64,000 bases of DNA, taken from assembly GCF_034190915.1 (NCBI RefSeq), contig NW_026947503.1:19376532-19440531 (forward strand). Reading direction: 5' to 3'. The notes beneath the pieces are model-generated. The model did not search any database and was not told the DNA's origin. It was given only the letters and a program-made list of their open reading frames with translations. This document shows positions 33,859-47,175 of the stretch, in pieces (within the stretch, counting starts at the first letter, position 1; the number at the start of each line of letters is the position of its first letter). This DNA comes from Cavia porcellus (Eukaryota; Chordata; Mammalia; Rodentia; Caviidae). The position numbers were made by a program, and so were the translations under genes.

Positions 33859-36800
33859 GATACTGTGTTTTGTCCGGTAAGTTTTATGATCTCATCTGCA
33901 CTCCTCACTACGTAGGTTACCTGTAACCTACAAGTAAAATGATGAATAAGTTATTAAGACTGGAGCCTTGGCAACCCTATCAATTGTGTGATTTTTAAAT
34001 AAGTTAATTTCTGTGGCTGCTTTTCTCTCATTCATAAAATAAGAATTTAGATCAAAGTTAACTACATGTCTAACCAAGAACATGGTGTTTCTTATAAAAT
34101 AGGCTCAGTAATTTTAGTTCCCCTTTCCTACCTTCTCTGCACCGTCACTTTATTTTTGTTACGATGTATTATATATTATTACTATTCAGCATAAGAAGCT
34201 TACCAACTTAGCCATTTTTCTATAGTAACTTGCCTTCCAAATCTGGGTGATTTGCCACTAATGTCATCTGAGATAGTTCTCTCTTTCAGAAAAATGATGC
34301 AATGGCATCTATGCAAGGACTGAACTGCAGGAAGGTTGGAGAGGAAGGGGCACTAAGGCCCAGATATGCCACCTTCTGCTCACTGATGCCTGAAATCTCC
34401 ACAACAGAGACATATATCCTCATAAGACTGAGAGAAGTGAGATTCATAACCCAAATTCAACACCCGGAAAAAATGTACACAGTGTGATTCCTTATGAAAA
34501 GATAAAACCAAGAAAAGTGGTTTTCAGAATGTTTCTGTGAGTGGACACAGAGGTCAAGAAAATGATTGTTCCCTCTAGTGAAAAGGGAAGTTTTCTTGGA
34601 GAAAGAATGAGGAAGGAAGGATTAGTGAAATGTTATGTGTTAAACTGAATGAACATATTAATGTACATTTATGAGTTCGATTTTTTTCTTAACTTTTAAA
34701 AAGTCAACAAGAGAATAAAGAAGTTTAATTCTTCAGAAATAGTGTCATGGCACATTTTGTGTTGTTCATAAGTGATCCAATCCTGAGAGCTAGCTTGTTG
34801 GAGGATGGACTGAGATTCTAAGCCAGGAATAAATAAGAAATTAGCAGGATGCCAAGTAAGTTCATAAGAAATGACAAACATGGCTTCTGGAAGAAATTTG
34901 GAGTCAGTGTTTTGTCTTGTGGCACCTAAACTCAAACAGATTTGCTAGTGGTGACACAAGCTGCCTACTAGAAGAGGAATCCCTCCAAAAAAATGACTCT
35001 GAGACCACTGGACATGAGCACTGACCATCTATACTTTTCTTGAGGTTCAGTGGTGAAATTAACTCTCCCTGAAATAGTAGACAAGAGCAACATATTTGAA
35101 TATGTAAATTGACAATTTATTCACACTGGCAGGTATAAGAATCTTATCTTTTTAGTGAGTAGTTTTTACTCACAAGCAAGATGTTTACACATTGCTGAGA
35201 AGTGTTCAGCCCTAAAGTCTTTACCTGTGAACTCAAAGATGTGACAAAGAATGGTTGAGGTGGGAACCTGACTTATTATTTAATGAACCAACATAAGCAT
35301 TTCCAAAGCTATATTTTGTTCTAAAAAACCTTTGAATTTGTCTTAAAAGCTCATCAGAGGTGCTTTTCCTGTACCCTGGCCAAAAGCCTGCTTGCTAGTG
35401 TTTAGACTTTGTTTCTGGAATGGAGTCCCTGTGACTCAGGGCACAGCACTGTTTTTAAAGAAACTTACACGTATGTAACTTTCCACCAGGTTTCAAAATA
35501 GTATCTGACTAAGGCGGTCATTATGTGGTTCATTCAGTTTGCATGTGACTCACATTTGAAGAGGTGACTTTCCCAACTCCTTGATGACGGTGGTAATGTA
35601 ACCAGCTAAACTGAAGAGCAACAGTATTTACCATCCTGTCTTAAACATGCTGCACTGGTACCCCAAAGAGACATCATCCGCAGGCTAAAGCAAAGCTTAG
35701 AGAAAACTGTGACTCTGTGTTTGGTATCCAATTTTGTTGCAATTTGTCATTGATTTCTTAAAGGTTCATTTATTTTTACCTTATTTTCTATAAATTTGCC
35801 TGATAATGGCCTAAAATAGAATTTAATACTATGTATCATTCCTCAAACTCAGATTTTATCAGAACACTTTTTTGATTGACTTCACTTTGTACAGTTTGCT
35901 ATCTTTCTCACTTGGTCTTGTTTCCTATCTTTCTCTGCTCCTCCTTCTTTCCAGTTTGCTCTGATTTGGGAATTTCCACCAGACAAATCTGTCAATTTAG
36001 TTATCTCACTCGCTCAAGGCTTACCTGACCTAGCAAGGTCAGACACCAGCTGAAACTTGGGACATGTATTCATTCTTGTCATCCTGCCAGCCTCGCCTCC
36101 ACCCTCTTACCTGCAATAGGAAGCCACATCTGTACCACCCAAATCCACCCTGCTCTATCACAGACTGGAGTTCACTGAGATGGAGTTAACCCTTGAAAAG
36201 CGACCAGATGTAAGCAAATATAGATGGGAACCAATAAATATCTTTGCCATCAGTACATGCCACGCTGGGGCAGGATTGCATTCCGGTCGTGGCTTCGGCA
36301 TCAGTGTTGAATGGTGTGTGGTCCCCACCTTCACTACTATGTAAAGAAAAGTTTGTAATACTGGTTCTCCTGAACCAGTTTTTAAGAGTATAGCTAATGT
36401 CTACCAACACAACTGACCCTTTTTTGTAATTAGATGATGGTACAATCAATTACATCCTTCCCAGGAAGGAGATCCTGCTTGCTTATCCAAAGTCAAAGAG
36501 AATAATTATTATTCACCTTTATGATGGTTTACAACCAATATAATAGTAAAGAAAAATAAGGCAGCAAATAATCCTCCAAGCTTTTTTTAAATTTATTTAT
36601 CAGTTGCAATAAACTTTCTGATGGAAAAGGCTAAGGTTGATACAGAAAATACAAACTTACAAATGAATTTTGCATGTTTTATACTCTATTAAGAGTGAAA
36701 ATTGATGAGAGTGAGCGGAAATGCTTTTAACTCTACAACTTTTCTATTGACTATGTATTGTAGATGAAGTACTTTCAAGTACGCAAATGGTTTGCAGGTT

Positions 36801-39267
36801 AAAGGGGAGGGATCCACATGACACACAGAGGAATCCTCCTGAAATTACCAAGACTCAGTCCTAATTAAAAGTGTACTCATCATTGTTTTCTTCTCCGTTT
36901 TAAGTCAGAAATCCCTCCCACTACTGGGTCTGCAGCAATCTATTTACAACTAACCAATCCCAACGTGATCTAAGTCCAACAAGGAAACTCAGTCACAGGA
37001 ATTAGCATAGCACATATCAAGTCTTCTGCCTTCTATACAGTGATAAGATGATTCTGTACATTGCACAAGTACAGAAAAGGTCACATGAAAGGTAATATTC
37101 TAAATTTTACTGCCTCTTGTTCTCATTTTCTTCCCAAGGACTGAAGCCTACTATGATGTTTGAAGTCACCATGGAAAAAATTTCCCTAAAGGATTATAGC
37201 TACCACATGTGCCTTCCATGTTTCCCTTTACCTTTGTTGACTCCTCATCCACATTCTTAAGTCTCCAGGCAGTGCATCGTCCCTACCAAGAATACTATTC
37301 ACTGAATCTTCACACATGCCTACTCATGGGATCAGCTATGAGTCATGGGGTCAGCTACTATCATTCGGTACCAGGAGGAGGTAGGAAGATGTTTGGTATC
37401 AATACTCTTATACTTTGTTGCCAAGGATCTAGCAAAAATGCCTACTTCTATCTTCTAGGAGCTGTTATCAGAATAGCCCCTTTGCCTTATGCTTCCCTGT
37501 GGGACTGGATGAATATCAAGGACTTTTTAGAGACACTTGTTTTTTATTCATACATTGCACCTATAGTTGCTTATTCATAAATACACTTTTCAAAGATATA
37601 TTGCCTCTGGTAAATTAACAACAGAGAGGCACTTTAGGGGTCTGTCAAACCTTCATATGACCTAAAAAGTTTCAAATTTTCTTTACTATTACTAGTGAAT
37701 TTTCTATCTTTACAAATTTTATCTGAAGTATGTTCTGTTATTTTCTCCAAATAAACTAATAGTCATAGTTTCTATTTAATTGTATAATACATAATAAATA
37801 AAAATATTCACTTTTTCCAACAAAATACTTATAAATAAAACAAAGTGCTCTTTGTAGACTAAGTCATTCTTTTCTTCAAATCTACAGAGTAGCTTTATAA
37901 AGAATCATAGGAAAGCAAACTTTCTTAAGTCAAAGTCAAACTAAATTTGTCACATAGCTTTGGTATCATATGACTGCCTTTCTGAGGCTTTCCCTTTATT
38001 GCAGCTTCTCAATTACATTTTTCATTTATTCAAGACATTTTTAATATTAGTGTTTTATACATTTGAATTCAACTTACAGATCCTTATGGTAAAGCTACTG
38101 TATTCTAGATCCTGAGAAACAAACACCTTCAGGTGAGAAACAAAGGTTCACTTCTCTTTTCTCTTTCTTTCATGTGTATTATAGTTGCTGATGTTATAGA
38201 GGCTTATAGAGATGAAATGTCTAAGGGTAAACTGAAAGTATTAGACCAGAAAAGCATGCAAATATTATCACTGAGGAATTTGTTATAGTCTATAACTATA
38301 GTAAACTAAGGTAAGAAACAGAAGAGGCAGTATCATGAATAAAACCCACTGGAATGAATGTACATAATAAGCTGGTGCTGAGGGTTATAATGATTTCTTT
38401 CTCTGCTGCCTAGATGGAAAATGATGTTACTAACAGAGACAGAAAGTCCAGTTTCAGTGTGCATGATGGAGAACAAGGAAATAATACGTTCAGCTTTGAG
38501 TACACTGCATTTAAGATGGAAGAGGAAGAGGACCTGGGATATTCTTACATTTAAAGAATAAGCATAATGAAGATTCAGACTTATAAAGAAAGAAAAACTG
38601 GCAGACAACTAACTGTGGTTAACAGTTAAATAGTTCTGGAAGCTTGGTAGTTTTTCTGCAGTAATATTTGTAGGTCCAAGAGCAGGGTGGAGAGCAGTGG
38701 GACTCAGGTGGGAAAGGTTAAAGTTAAATGTTAGTGAGTTGGTAGGGTATGTGAAATGCAAGTTAGTGAAATGGTAGGGTATGAAGTTGAGAGAAGGCAC
38801 AGCATAGTATAGAAAGAAAATGACCTTCACTGTTTACAGAGTACAAATAGTTTCAGGACCATGGACATCAGCAATACAGTTTACACCCTGAAACTTTTAC
38901 AACTGATGAACATGGTAAATCTTTACAGGCTACACAGAAGAGAATCAAGAGGGACACAGATGGACTGTAAGATGTTGGACATCATTGTACTAGAAGACAA
39001 GTTATTAAGTATGACTAAGGAGAATCCTAGATACGCAAAGGCCTGTAAGGTGTGATTAGAAGTAAACATTTCTGAATCTCAAATATAGCCCATCTTCAGA
39101 AAACAAAACTGCATAGTACCTGGTATCCCAATGTAACCATTCAAGCTAAGGATGAGCTTGAATTAACAAAAAAGACACAAGCCAAAATTCTCTAACAATC
39201 AGAGCGACTAGCTTTAAGTTTGGCTGATAGCTATAATCAAGCTTGAAAAGAAGGAATAGATATATTG

Positions 39268-39415
39268 AACCAGGGATGGTGGCACATGTCTGCAATCCCA
39301 GAATTGGGGGCGGGGGGCAGGAGTGTTGCCATACATTTGAGGCCAGCTTAGGTTACCTACTGAGTTCAATGTTAGCCTGAACTACATAGTGAGACCCTGT
39401 CAAATAAAATAGATG
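39268..39415 (+). mobile_element. B1 SINE
   Basis: AGGGATGGTGGCACATGTCT, GCAATCCCAGAATTGGG, GAGGCCAGCTTAGG and CTACATAGTGAGACCCTGTC in B1 order. Confidence 0.85.
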
Positions 39416-40919
39416 CTTAGAACTTCAAAGGAAAAGGACTAAGTAATTTATAAAATAAATTAATAAAAAATGCCTTGAAAATTATGACGGAAGTGGAAGA
39501 TAGATCTTATTTTCTTCCCTTGGCCTAAGTGAAGGGGGACAAATGAAATGACAGTTTCTACTTTAGAGGCATTTGAGTAAAGTACTAGGGGTGAATTCAA
39601 GTTATAGGTAGACTGAGAATAAAATTTTTTCCTTTGGTAATGTAATGCTAATGCAAATGGCTTGGTAATATAGCTAGATTTACAGGCATATTATGAAAAG
39701 GGGAAAGACTTGGATATAACAATTTTTCAAAACTAAGGGGAATTCATACATGTCCTAAAATACATCAACCACTCTCTGAAAGTGGAAGTCATTTATATTT
39801 CATTCATTTCATATTTTGTTTGTTCCAAATTCCCAAGCATTGAAGTTTCTATAAAATGTATTTACCATATCTTCTGATCTAGGTTATTTATTTGAATAAA
39901 ATCTAGTAGTAGCAAGTTCCAGGGCTTAATTACATATTGTATCACAGATACTTCATTCTAAGTGATTGCATGGTAGGTCAAATTTTTTTGGTGTATTCTT
40001 TATAGCTTTAACATAGGCATGGCACAAAAACCAGTCTTGTTTACATGAAAATATTTACCCTATCTTCTTTTGCTGGTTATCCTCCACCTTCTATTTCTCT
40101 TCCAGTTATGAAATGAATAATCTTTGCTTTCATTTAGCAGTAAGTAAGATGATATAGTATTCTTCTCAGATATTTAAATAAATGCAATCATTGAGACTTC
40201 TAATCTGTTCTTATCAGAATTCCAAATGCTAAAGATCTTTTTGATTTACACTTGTTTGTTCAACATAACTTCATCATATCATCATGGTCACAATCAAAAG
40301 AATCAAGAACAATGCATTTCCAAAAAGTTAAGGCGTCATTGTTTATTAGTGAGCTTCTCAAAGTGAACTCTTTTAGTTGTGTATTTATGAATAGACTGAT
40401 ACTGGGAAGTTTTTTTTAAGAAATAAACTTCACATTCCACCTCAAAATTTTACTGAAATGAAATTAACAAATGAAATAATTAGTGATATTGTTGTTAATA
40501 ATTTTAATTATAATTTATTGCATCATTAATAATTTGATTTGATGAATTATTTTACCATTATATCTTGATTATCATCTTTTGTGAAAAGCACAGATTCTGT
40601 CTCCAGAATAAGCATCACAATTGTTCAAGTCTACTGATGGAGTTCAATATATGACATTTAACTTATTTAAACTGTATTTTTATTATCACTTACATTTATT
40701 GTTTCAGTTTTCAGTGGCAGCTTAAAGTCTCTACATGTGGTCTTCTATTTGCAGTATAATTTTAAAATTCTGTCTCCTGGCTACACTATTTGAGTGGGAT
40801 CGAGGAGTGGTAGGCAATAGAGAAAAATATCCTTTAAATTTATCTATCAATTACCAGACTCACTCTTGTTCAGTTTATCTGTGAAACTGAACAGAGTAAA
40901 AATACAGAAATCTTTTAAA

Positions 40920-41500
40920 AATGAATTAAGAAAGTTTCAATCCCTGTATGGTACAAACACACTCCAAAGCAGTATACCAATGAAAAGACATATAAATGTG
41001 TTAAATTCCTACTAAAAAGATTTAAGTAGGAATCAGATCTTATTCAATAGTACTCAAAATGTCTATTACACAGTGGAAATTTCCCATTTTATCCAATCCC
41101 CCAAAATCACAATCACATAATAAAAGAACTCAACAGATACCAATAATGAGATGATCTAGATGTTAGAATTACCTGACAAGAGATTCAGTTATAATAAACA
41201 TACTCTAGAAAGCAATTTCAACCACTGTTGTAACTGATGAAAAAGTAGAACTAAGTAGAAATTTTGAAATTGAAAGCTAAACAATAACTAAAAAAACCTC
41301 ACTGAAAATATAATAAGAATGACAGAAAAATAACTCAACTTTAAAAAATAAATAAAAGCAATCATATAGAAAAAAAATTCAACTTAAATGAGATAAATCA
41401 AAACCAAATAAAATAAATAAATCTTTTGAATTCTGAAAGGACAAGCGAAAAAATAAGAGAAAAAAGATATTTGAATGGCTAAAAATATCCTAGATTTTAA
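40920..41500 (+). mobile_element. Old L1 (L1M/HAL1-like) ORF1 fragment
   Basis: ATGTTAGAATTACCTGACAA, GAGATTCAGTTATAATAAAC, GAAATTTTGAAATTGAAAGC and AACCTCACTGAAAATA follow the coiled-coil-coding part of old L1 ORF1. Many stops. Possibly the 5' part of the same L1 as 42750-44375, split by the LTR at 41835. Confidence 0.5.
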
Positions 41501-41834
41501 TGAATCTGAAAGGAATATGAAAGAAAGACTATCATAAAGTACAGGTAATAGGTTTTTCTTCCTTTCAAAGTTATAAAATATGATGTTAATAATTGAACAA
41601 ATGACTCAGTTAAATGTATTAAAAGTCCTTGAGCAAAACAAAATTCTGTACAAAAAAATATACTTAAGGTCACATTAAATATATAAAAATATAGCATCCG
41701 CATACTCAAATTAGAGTACAAAGAAAAAAGCCAAAAAGCATTTATCCCTCATTAATATAAAGAAAATAATTTTAACCAAAATATTATTATTATTAAATAA
41801 AGCTCAGCAATATATTAAAAGAGTAAAACACCAC

Positions 41835-42290
41835 AACTACTACGGCTTGTATCTAGATACCCAACCCCAAGCCTCATGCAGTCATAAATAGGGCTTTTCA
41901 GAGGTAAATGAATCTAGAGTGTGTGATTCTGGGGTTAGAGATGATGCCAGGATTGACGCATCATGAGATACTAGGTTTGGGGGTGCCCCACACTAGGTGC
42001 AAGTGCTACCCACTCTAAGGAGACATAGCCAGGATAGAATAAGGGAAAGAGAGGGCTGCTGCTGTCATTTGTTCTGCCACACTTCACTGCTCTGCTGCTT
42101 TGCAGCCTTCTGCCCACCATGAACTGTTTCTCCTCTTCAATGCTCTCTGCTGTGCATTCCTGCCTTAAAGCCAACCAACTATGAACTGAAACACTACAAA
42201 CTATGAACCAAAATAAACCTGCCCTTCTCTCATTTTGGGTGTCAAGTAAGACAACACTAAAAAAAGATTGTCAGTGATAAAAGACCAGGT
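41835..42290 (+). mobile_element. MaLR-type (ORR1/MT-like) solo LTR
   Basis: CCCCAAGCCTCATGCAGTCA, GCCCACCATGAACTGTTTCT, AACTATGAACTGAAACACTA, GAACCAAAATAAACCTGCCC and TTCTCTCATTTTGGGTGTCA are in the order of rodent MaLR LTRs (the AATAAA is the LTR polyadenylation signal). No internal region. Confidence 0.55.
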
Positions 42291-42749
42291 TCAACAGCAG
42301 GAGTAGTATGTCTCATTAAATTAACAATCTAAAGAAGAGGAGATGAAGTGAGCACAATCCTCTCTATGTCCCACAGACTCACACTCAGACTCTACTATAA
42401 AACCTTGAAACAGAGCTTAGGCAGATGTTTGAAAACCTCTAAAATGTAAGTAACAGCAGATCAACAAAAAGTAATCTGAAATGTAAGCACAATGAAGACA
42501 ATTTAATTTTCATTTTTTATCCCTGTTAGTCACATTCTGACCACAGCCTAACCCAAAACCTTGAGTTGACTTCTTTTGATAGAGTAAAACCCAGAACACA
42601 TTCTTTAGTTCTGGTTTGAGTAACCAAAAGTAGAATTCCAAAAAGTTCAGTAAATTTAAGGTAAACACCTGTGGATTTTTTTTTCTCCTCATTTCTTCTG
42701 TTCTCTCACATCTCATCCCCAAGTAACTCTGAGACAGGTTTGACCATGA

Positions 42750-44375
42750 CTATTATAACAAGATTGGCTTAGAATAGGAACCCCCACTCTTGTTCAAAAT
42801 AGAGCTGGAAGTTAAGGACAGGACATATTGTTTTGAAAAGCTGCAATACAATTTGCAGATGGCATGATAATCTATGTGTGAAAAACAAAGTTTATCTATC
42901 AAAAGCTTGTTACAACTAGTAAGTGAATTCAATAAGGGTGCAGAATAAAAGGTTCACAGACAAAAATCAGCTGGTTTCTCTGAAGTGCAATAAATGAGTG
43001 GAACTAAAATCAAGAACACAATAACATGTTTAAACACACAGAAATGGATGTTTAAGTGTACGTTTAAAAGAACAAATAGAGGATCAGTATGCTAAAAGCT
43101 ACAAAGCACTGAAAATAGAAGAAAGCAGTAAGGTTAAATAAATAGAAAATGAACTAGATCTGCAAATTTGAAGCCTGTAAAACTTTCACTTTTCCTAAAT
43201 TTGATAAGACAAGACATAATTTTTATAAACTTTGTCAAGATTTTCTTTTATTTCTGGCATTTAAATGAAGTAAAGAAGATTAGACAGCTAACCCCAGCAC
43301 TTGGGAGGCAGAGGCAGTAAGTTCAAGGCAGCCTCGGCTCCATAATAAGTTCAAGGCCAGCATGTACTACAAAGAAAGACCCTGTCTCAACAAAACAAAC
43401 AAAAAACCCACAGATCTATGAAATCATTTTAATAACAGATTTGGGAAAATGCAGCATAGAATTACAATATTAAACAATGTAATATTTAAGTCACTGAAAT
43501 ACATTAGAGCTGAGAAACAAATATACATAAATGTTTTTATGTACTGTATGTGCAGAAATTAGTGTTTAAAATATTGTCTTTTCAACAAATGGTCTCAGAC
43601 AAATTAAATACACATAAAGGAAAAATAATAACTTTATGTAGTACACAAAAATTAAGTAGAAATGGATCATAAATCTAAACCTAAAATATAAGACATAAGA
43701 CTATAAAATTTTCAGGAGAAAACAAAGCATTTTTCATGATTTGAGCTAGGAGAACAGTTTTAAAACAGCACCAACATTACAGTCCATAAGTTTAAAAAAA
43801 AACCCACCAGCTTCACCAAAGTTTGAAAGATTTTCTATGTGAAAACACTGATAAGAGAATGCAAATATTCTCTTATTAGTGTTGGGGAAAATAGTAGTAC
43901 TTGACTGCAGATATATACAATAGGTGGTAAATTACCATGTAAGTTGCTCAAATTATTTCACATTAGTGAAATGTAAATCATAGTCATAATGAGATAGCTA
44001 TCATATATGCCTATCAAGTGACTAAAATAAAAAATACTGACAACAACAATTCTGTTTAGGAGATGGAGCAACAGACTCATGGTGAGTGATAGTATGATAA
44101 AGGAAATATATCAAATCAATGAGATAAAGACACATATTTAAATAAATTATCTGGAGAAACTGGGTACTCATTAGAAAAAGGTAAAATCAGATACGTATCT
44201 CACATTATACACAGAAATAAATTACAAGTACATTAAAAATGTAGATTTAAAAAGTAGGGAAGGAAAAGGGAATGAAAAAAGAATTATGATGTGTAACGGG
44301 CCTGTACCAACTTCCTCCGAGGAATGCAATCACACTGTAGTACAAATATGTACTAATAAAAAATTAAAACTGAAA
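42750..44375 (+). mobile_element. Old L1: ORF2 3' half plus 3' UTR, decayed
   Basis: RT-end blocks: AATAGAGCTGGAAGTTAAGG; TTTGCAGATGGCATGATAAT, the FADDM region decayed to FADGM; AATCAGCTGGTTTCTCTGAA. Then C-terminal ORF2 blocks (TAAACCTAAAATATAAGACA, CTAAAATAAAAAATACTGAC), a purine-rich run and an end at TACTAATAAAAAATTAAAAC. Interrupted by a B1 at 43288-43412. Heavily mutated, not coding. Confidence 0.7.
43288..43412 (+). mobile_element. B1 SINE inserted in an old L1
   Basis: TAACCCCAGCACTTGGGAGG, CAGAGGCAGTAAGTTCAAGG, CAAGGCCAGCATGTACTACA and AGACCCTGTCTCAACAAAAC. The first ~20 bases of B1 are missing. It interrupts L1 ORF2 sequence, so it is younger than that L1. Confidence 0.85.
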
Positions 44376-44389
44376 ACAATAACAAGAAG

Positions 44390-44920
44390 AAAGGCTAGAA
44401 AAAGTGTTATGTTCTGATAATGTCAAATTACGAAGCCTGTGGAAGAGGTATAAATGCTTGTCTAACAGACAGTTACAGCCAGCACAGGAAAGAGACCGGG
44501 GCTGGAGTTATAAACATGAAAATTAGCATGTCAGTAATCGGTAAATCCAGGATAGTCAATAATACTGTGTCTGAATAGAAACCATGTGGAGGAGAGCAGA
44601 GACCACGGATAGACCTTAAACTGGAGAAAGCAAAGAGGCAAAGCCCATAGGAAATGCTGAAAAGAGGTCATCAGTAGTCTCAAGCCAAGTGGAGAAGGTG
44701 TGTGAAAAAGGAGTGGCCAGTTGGCTGAGATGATAATGACAGCAGTGTTCTTGAGCAAACAAAGAAGAGACCCTAGAGCCCCCAAATGTGCAGGCATTAG
44801 CAAAATCAGTGCATTTGAGCTGTGGAGACTGCAGCTGTGAAGAGTCAACGGAGGTGAGAATGGGAGCCGAGAGTGTAGAAGCATCATCAGGAAGCATTTC
44901 TTCCAGAAATTTTGATATGA
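44390..44920 (+). repeat. Ancient mammalian repeat fragment, family not named
   Basis: GGGCTGGAGTTATAAACATG, AAGCCAAGTGGAGAAGGTGT and the surrounding text resemble a long, widely dispersed mammalian repeat that I recognise by wording but cannot name. A fragment of the same family seems present at 45900-46920. The 150-codon minus-strand open frame here is therefore not a gene. Confidence 0.4.
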
Positions 44921-45899
44921 AAGATATTGGAGCAAAGTAGGATAAATATCTTTAAATAAAGTAATACTAAATGATTGTTTCATCGTGAGGATAATCTAAT
45001 GAAGGGATAATAACAGATGATATAAGAGAGAAAGGTGATGCTTTCGGGACCCACTACAATGTGAGCAGATGGTCACCCTCTGATAGAAGCAGAACATTCC
45101 CACATGGCTTCCCTTGCATGGATAGAGCAGGAAATGTCACTGTTTGGCATTTTACTGAGTGCTTACTACACCAGGTTTGTACAATTCTTAAAAAATAAAC
45201 CATGATTGTCCTATAAAACTTAGGGTTTAATTAGGAAAAATTGGCACTTAGTAAACATACACATAGTGGTCAATAATGCTAATTGCCTATATGCCCAAAT
45301 AAGTTGATTTGGGTGGAGAAGTCATTGTGTGTTTTAAAACTATATTTCCTACCTCCTTTGCAGACAGGATGATCATATGTCTAGAACTGGTCAATAGTTA
45401 TTTAAGCAGAACCCGCTGGGTGGGATTTCCAGAAAAGTGTTCCCAAAGAGGCTACTGTATGTTCATTTTGTTCTTTGCTCTCTCCCCTTTTTTCTTGCCT
45501 GGTATGCTGCTTGAGGTACAGCAACCTCCTCACAATCTAGGGACAATTTTCAGGGAAGGAACAAAGCAATCACAGAGACATATTTCATGATAGTCTTTAA
45601 CTTCCTAACTCAGTGTAACTATTTATCTAATTGTGAGCTTCTATCAATCAGAGAGAATAAACATCATATTTCTGATGCTTTAACATTGTCAAGTTAGTCC
45701 TACCACACACACACACACACAAATATAGTGTAAATAGTACGTTTTTATGGAGACAGCTTTCTAGACAGAGAATGATGGGACGAGGTCATTAATTTAGAGT
45801 ATATAGCAAATGAGGATTTTCTAAGAAAATGAGAACTTCTAAGCTTGGACCTGAAATATGAGTACATCTAGACTGATTGCAGATGGAAGCAGTGGTGGT
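44921..45899. other. Gene-free stretch
   Basis: No gene or family recognised apart from (CA)n at 45703-45720. Confidence 0.5.
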
Positions 45900-46920
45900 G
45901 AGCAGCAGAGGAGTGTGGACAGCAAACAAAAAAGAAACAAGGAGAAAAGAAGCATATCAAGAGGAAGAATTATAAAGTGAGACTCGGAAAGAATTTGGGT
46001 TTTATCCTAAATGGGAAGGGAAGCAGCTGAAAAAGATTAAATAAGACAGTGAATTTCTGGGTATTTAGTTTGGTTTGGTTTGGTTTGTGGTTTTGGGTTT
46101 GGGTTTGGGTTTGAGTTTGGGTTTGGGTTTTTGTCCTGGGGATCTAAGTTACACTCCCAACCTTTCTTATTTGACTTTCCAAAGAACAGCCTAGCTCATC
46201 AGTAAAGAAAAATCAGAGATGGACCAGTGGAAATAAATAAAGAGAATGTTTTAACAATCTCAGCCAAAGACCACAGAGTAGTAAAAAATAGAGGAAAGTA
46301 AATACAAATTTCAAAAGTAAACTCTTTGGACTACATGGATGAATTTCATGGGGAACAGGAAAAAAATGGAAGAAAGAAGATAATGTTTTGACTTATGACT
46401 TTAGTAACTGAAGAAGTGTAAATACTAAATAGTACTAAAATGTGGAATTCTGTAGTAATGTTGAGATTTGGAGACCTAAGTTTGAGGTGCTTGTCAGCTG
46501 GCACATGGAGTTGGATCTATGGTTGTGGAATACTGAAGACAGTTGTGGGATGGCCATGTGAATCTGGATCCTGAAAGTTCTAAAAATATCTGAGACAACC
46601 CAGTTTGAAAGGAGTGGACCCAGCACTGAGTCGTAACAAGCATACATTTGAAATTTGCACAAGGGAATATGGAGCTAGTGCATGAGAAACCAGAGTATGA
46701 GAAAACCTAGGAACCAAGGTCTCCGTGAGTACAAATGAAGAAAGGTTTTTGGATACAGTGACATGATCAGTGGTAGTCTATGAAGATGGCTGAGGAGGTC
46801 CTGAAACACAGACACTTTGAAGTGTCTGTTGGCATGGCAATAAATGGTGACCTGTCCCCTTAAAAGACAGTTCTGTGCAGTCATATAAGTTAAAGACAGC
46901 TTGGCCAGTTTGGAGAGGTC
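45900..46920 (+). repeat. Second fragment of the unnamed ancient repeat
   Basis: GAATTTGGGTTTTATCCTAA, ATGGGAAGGGAAGCAGC, AGTTTGAGGTGCTTGTCAGC and CATGGAGTTGGATCTATGG occur in the order of the dispersed repeat. It includes the hexamer array at 46068-46132. Confidence 0.4.
46068..46132. repeat. (TTTGG)n / (TTTGGG)n simple repeat
   Basis: TTTGGTTTGGTTTGG passes into GGGTTTGGGTTTGGGTTTGA and again GGGTTTGGG. Not the vertebrate telomere repeat (TTAGGG). Confidence 0.95.
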
Positions 46921-46985
46921 AAAGATTGAATGAAATTTGAAAATATGAAGAAAGTGTATGTCCCTTCACTCTTTGAAAAGCATTG

Positions 46986-47175
46986 CTGATAGCCTAGCTA
47001 GTTGAGAGGCTGAGGCAGAAAGACACAAATTTGAAGCCATCCTGGACAACTTAGTGACAGTCTATTTCAAAATTAAAAACAAAAAATTATAAGAAGGGCT
47101 TGAGATGTAGCTCAGAGCAAAGCCCCAAGTTTGATTCCAGCACTATAAAAAAGCAAAAACAAAAAAAAAAAGAAA
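46986..47175 (+). mobile_element. B1-dID composite SINE
   Basis: A B1-like left part (GAGAGGCTGAGGCAGAAAGA, CCATCCTGGACAACTTAGTG) is joined through an A-rich linker (AAATTAAAAACAAAAAATTA) to an ID-like right part (TTGAGATGTAGCTCAGAGCA, GTTTGATTCCAGCAC) and an A-rich tail. Confidence 0.75.

Larger units (their letters stand above)
32511..40900. other. Upstream intergenic region, no gene seen
   Basis: AT-rich DNA with a (TG)n at 33023-33048, a minus ID remnant at 33783-33858, a B1 at 39268-39415 and a two-copy duplication at 38731-38793 (GTTAGTGAGTTGGTAGGGTA / GTTAGTGAAATGGTAGGGTA). No serpin exon or other gene was recognised; open frames are short and lack motifs. Confidence 0.55.

Noticed and set aside
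44531..44983. 150-codon minus-strand open frame
   Set aside because: It lies antisense to an ancient repeat fragment, is leucine-rich without domain structure, and overlaps a second frame on the same strand.
46068..46132. Interstitial telomere repeat
   Set aside because: The units are TTTGG and TTTGGG, not TTAGGG; a simple repeat.
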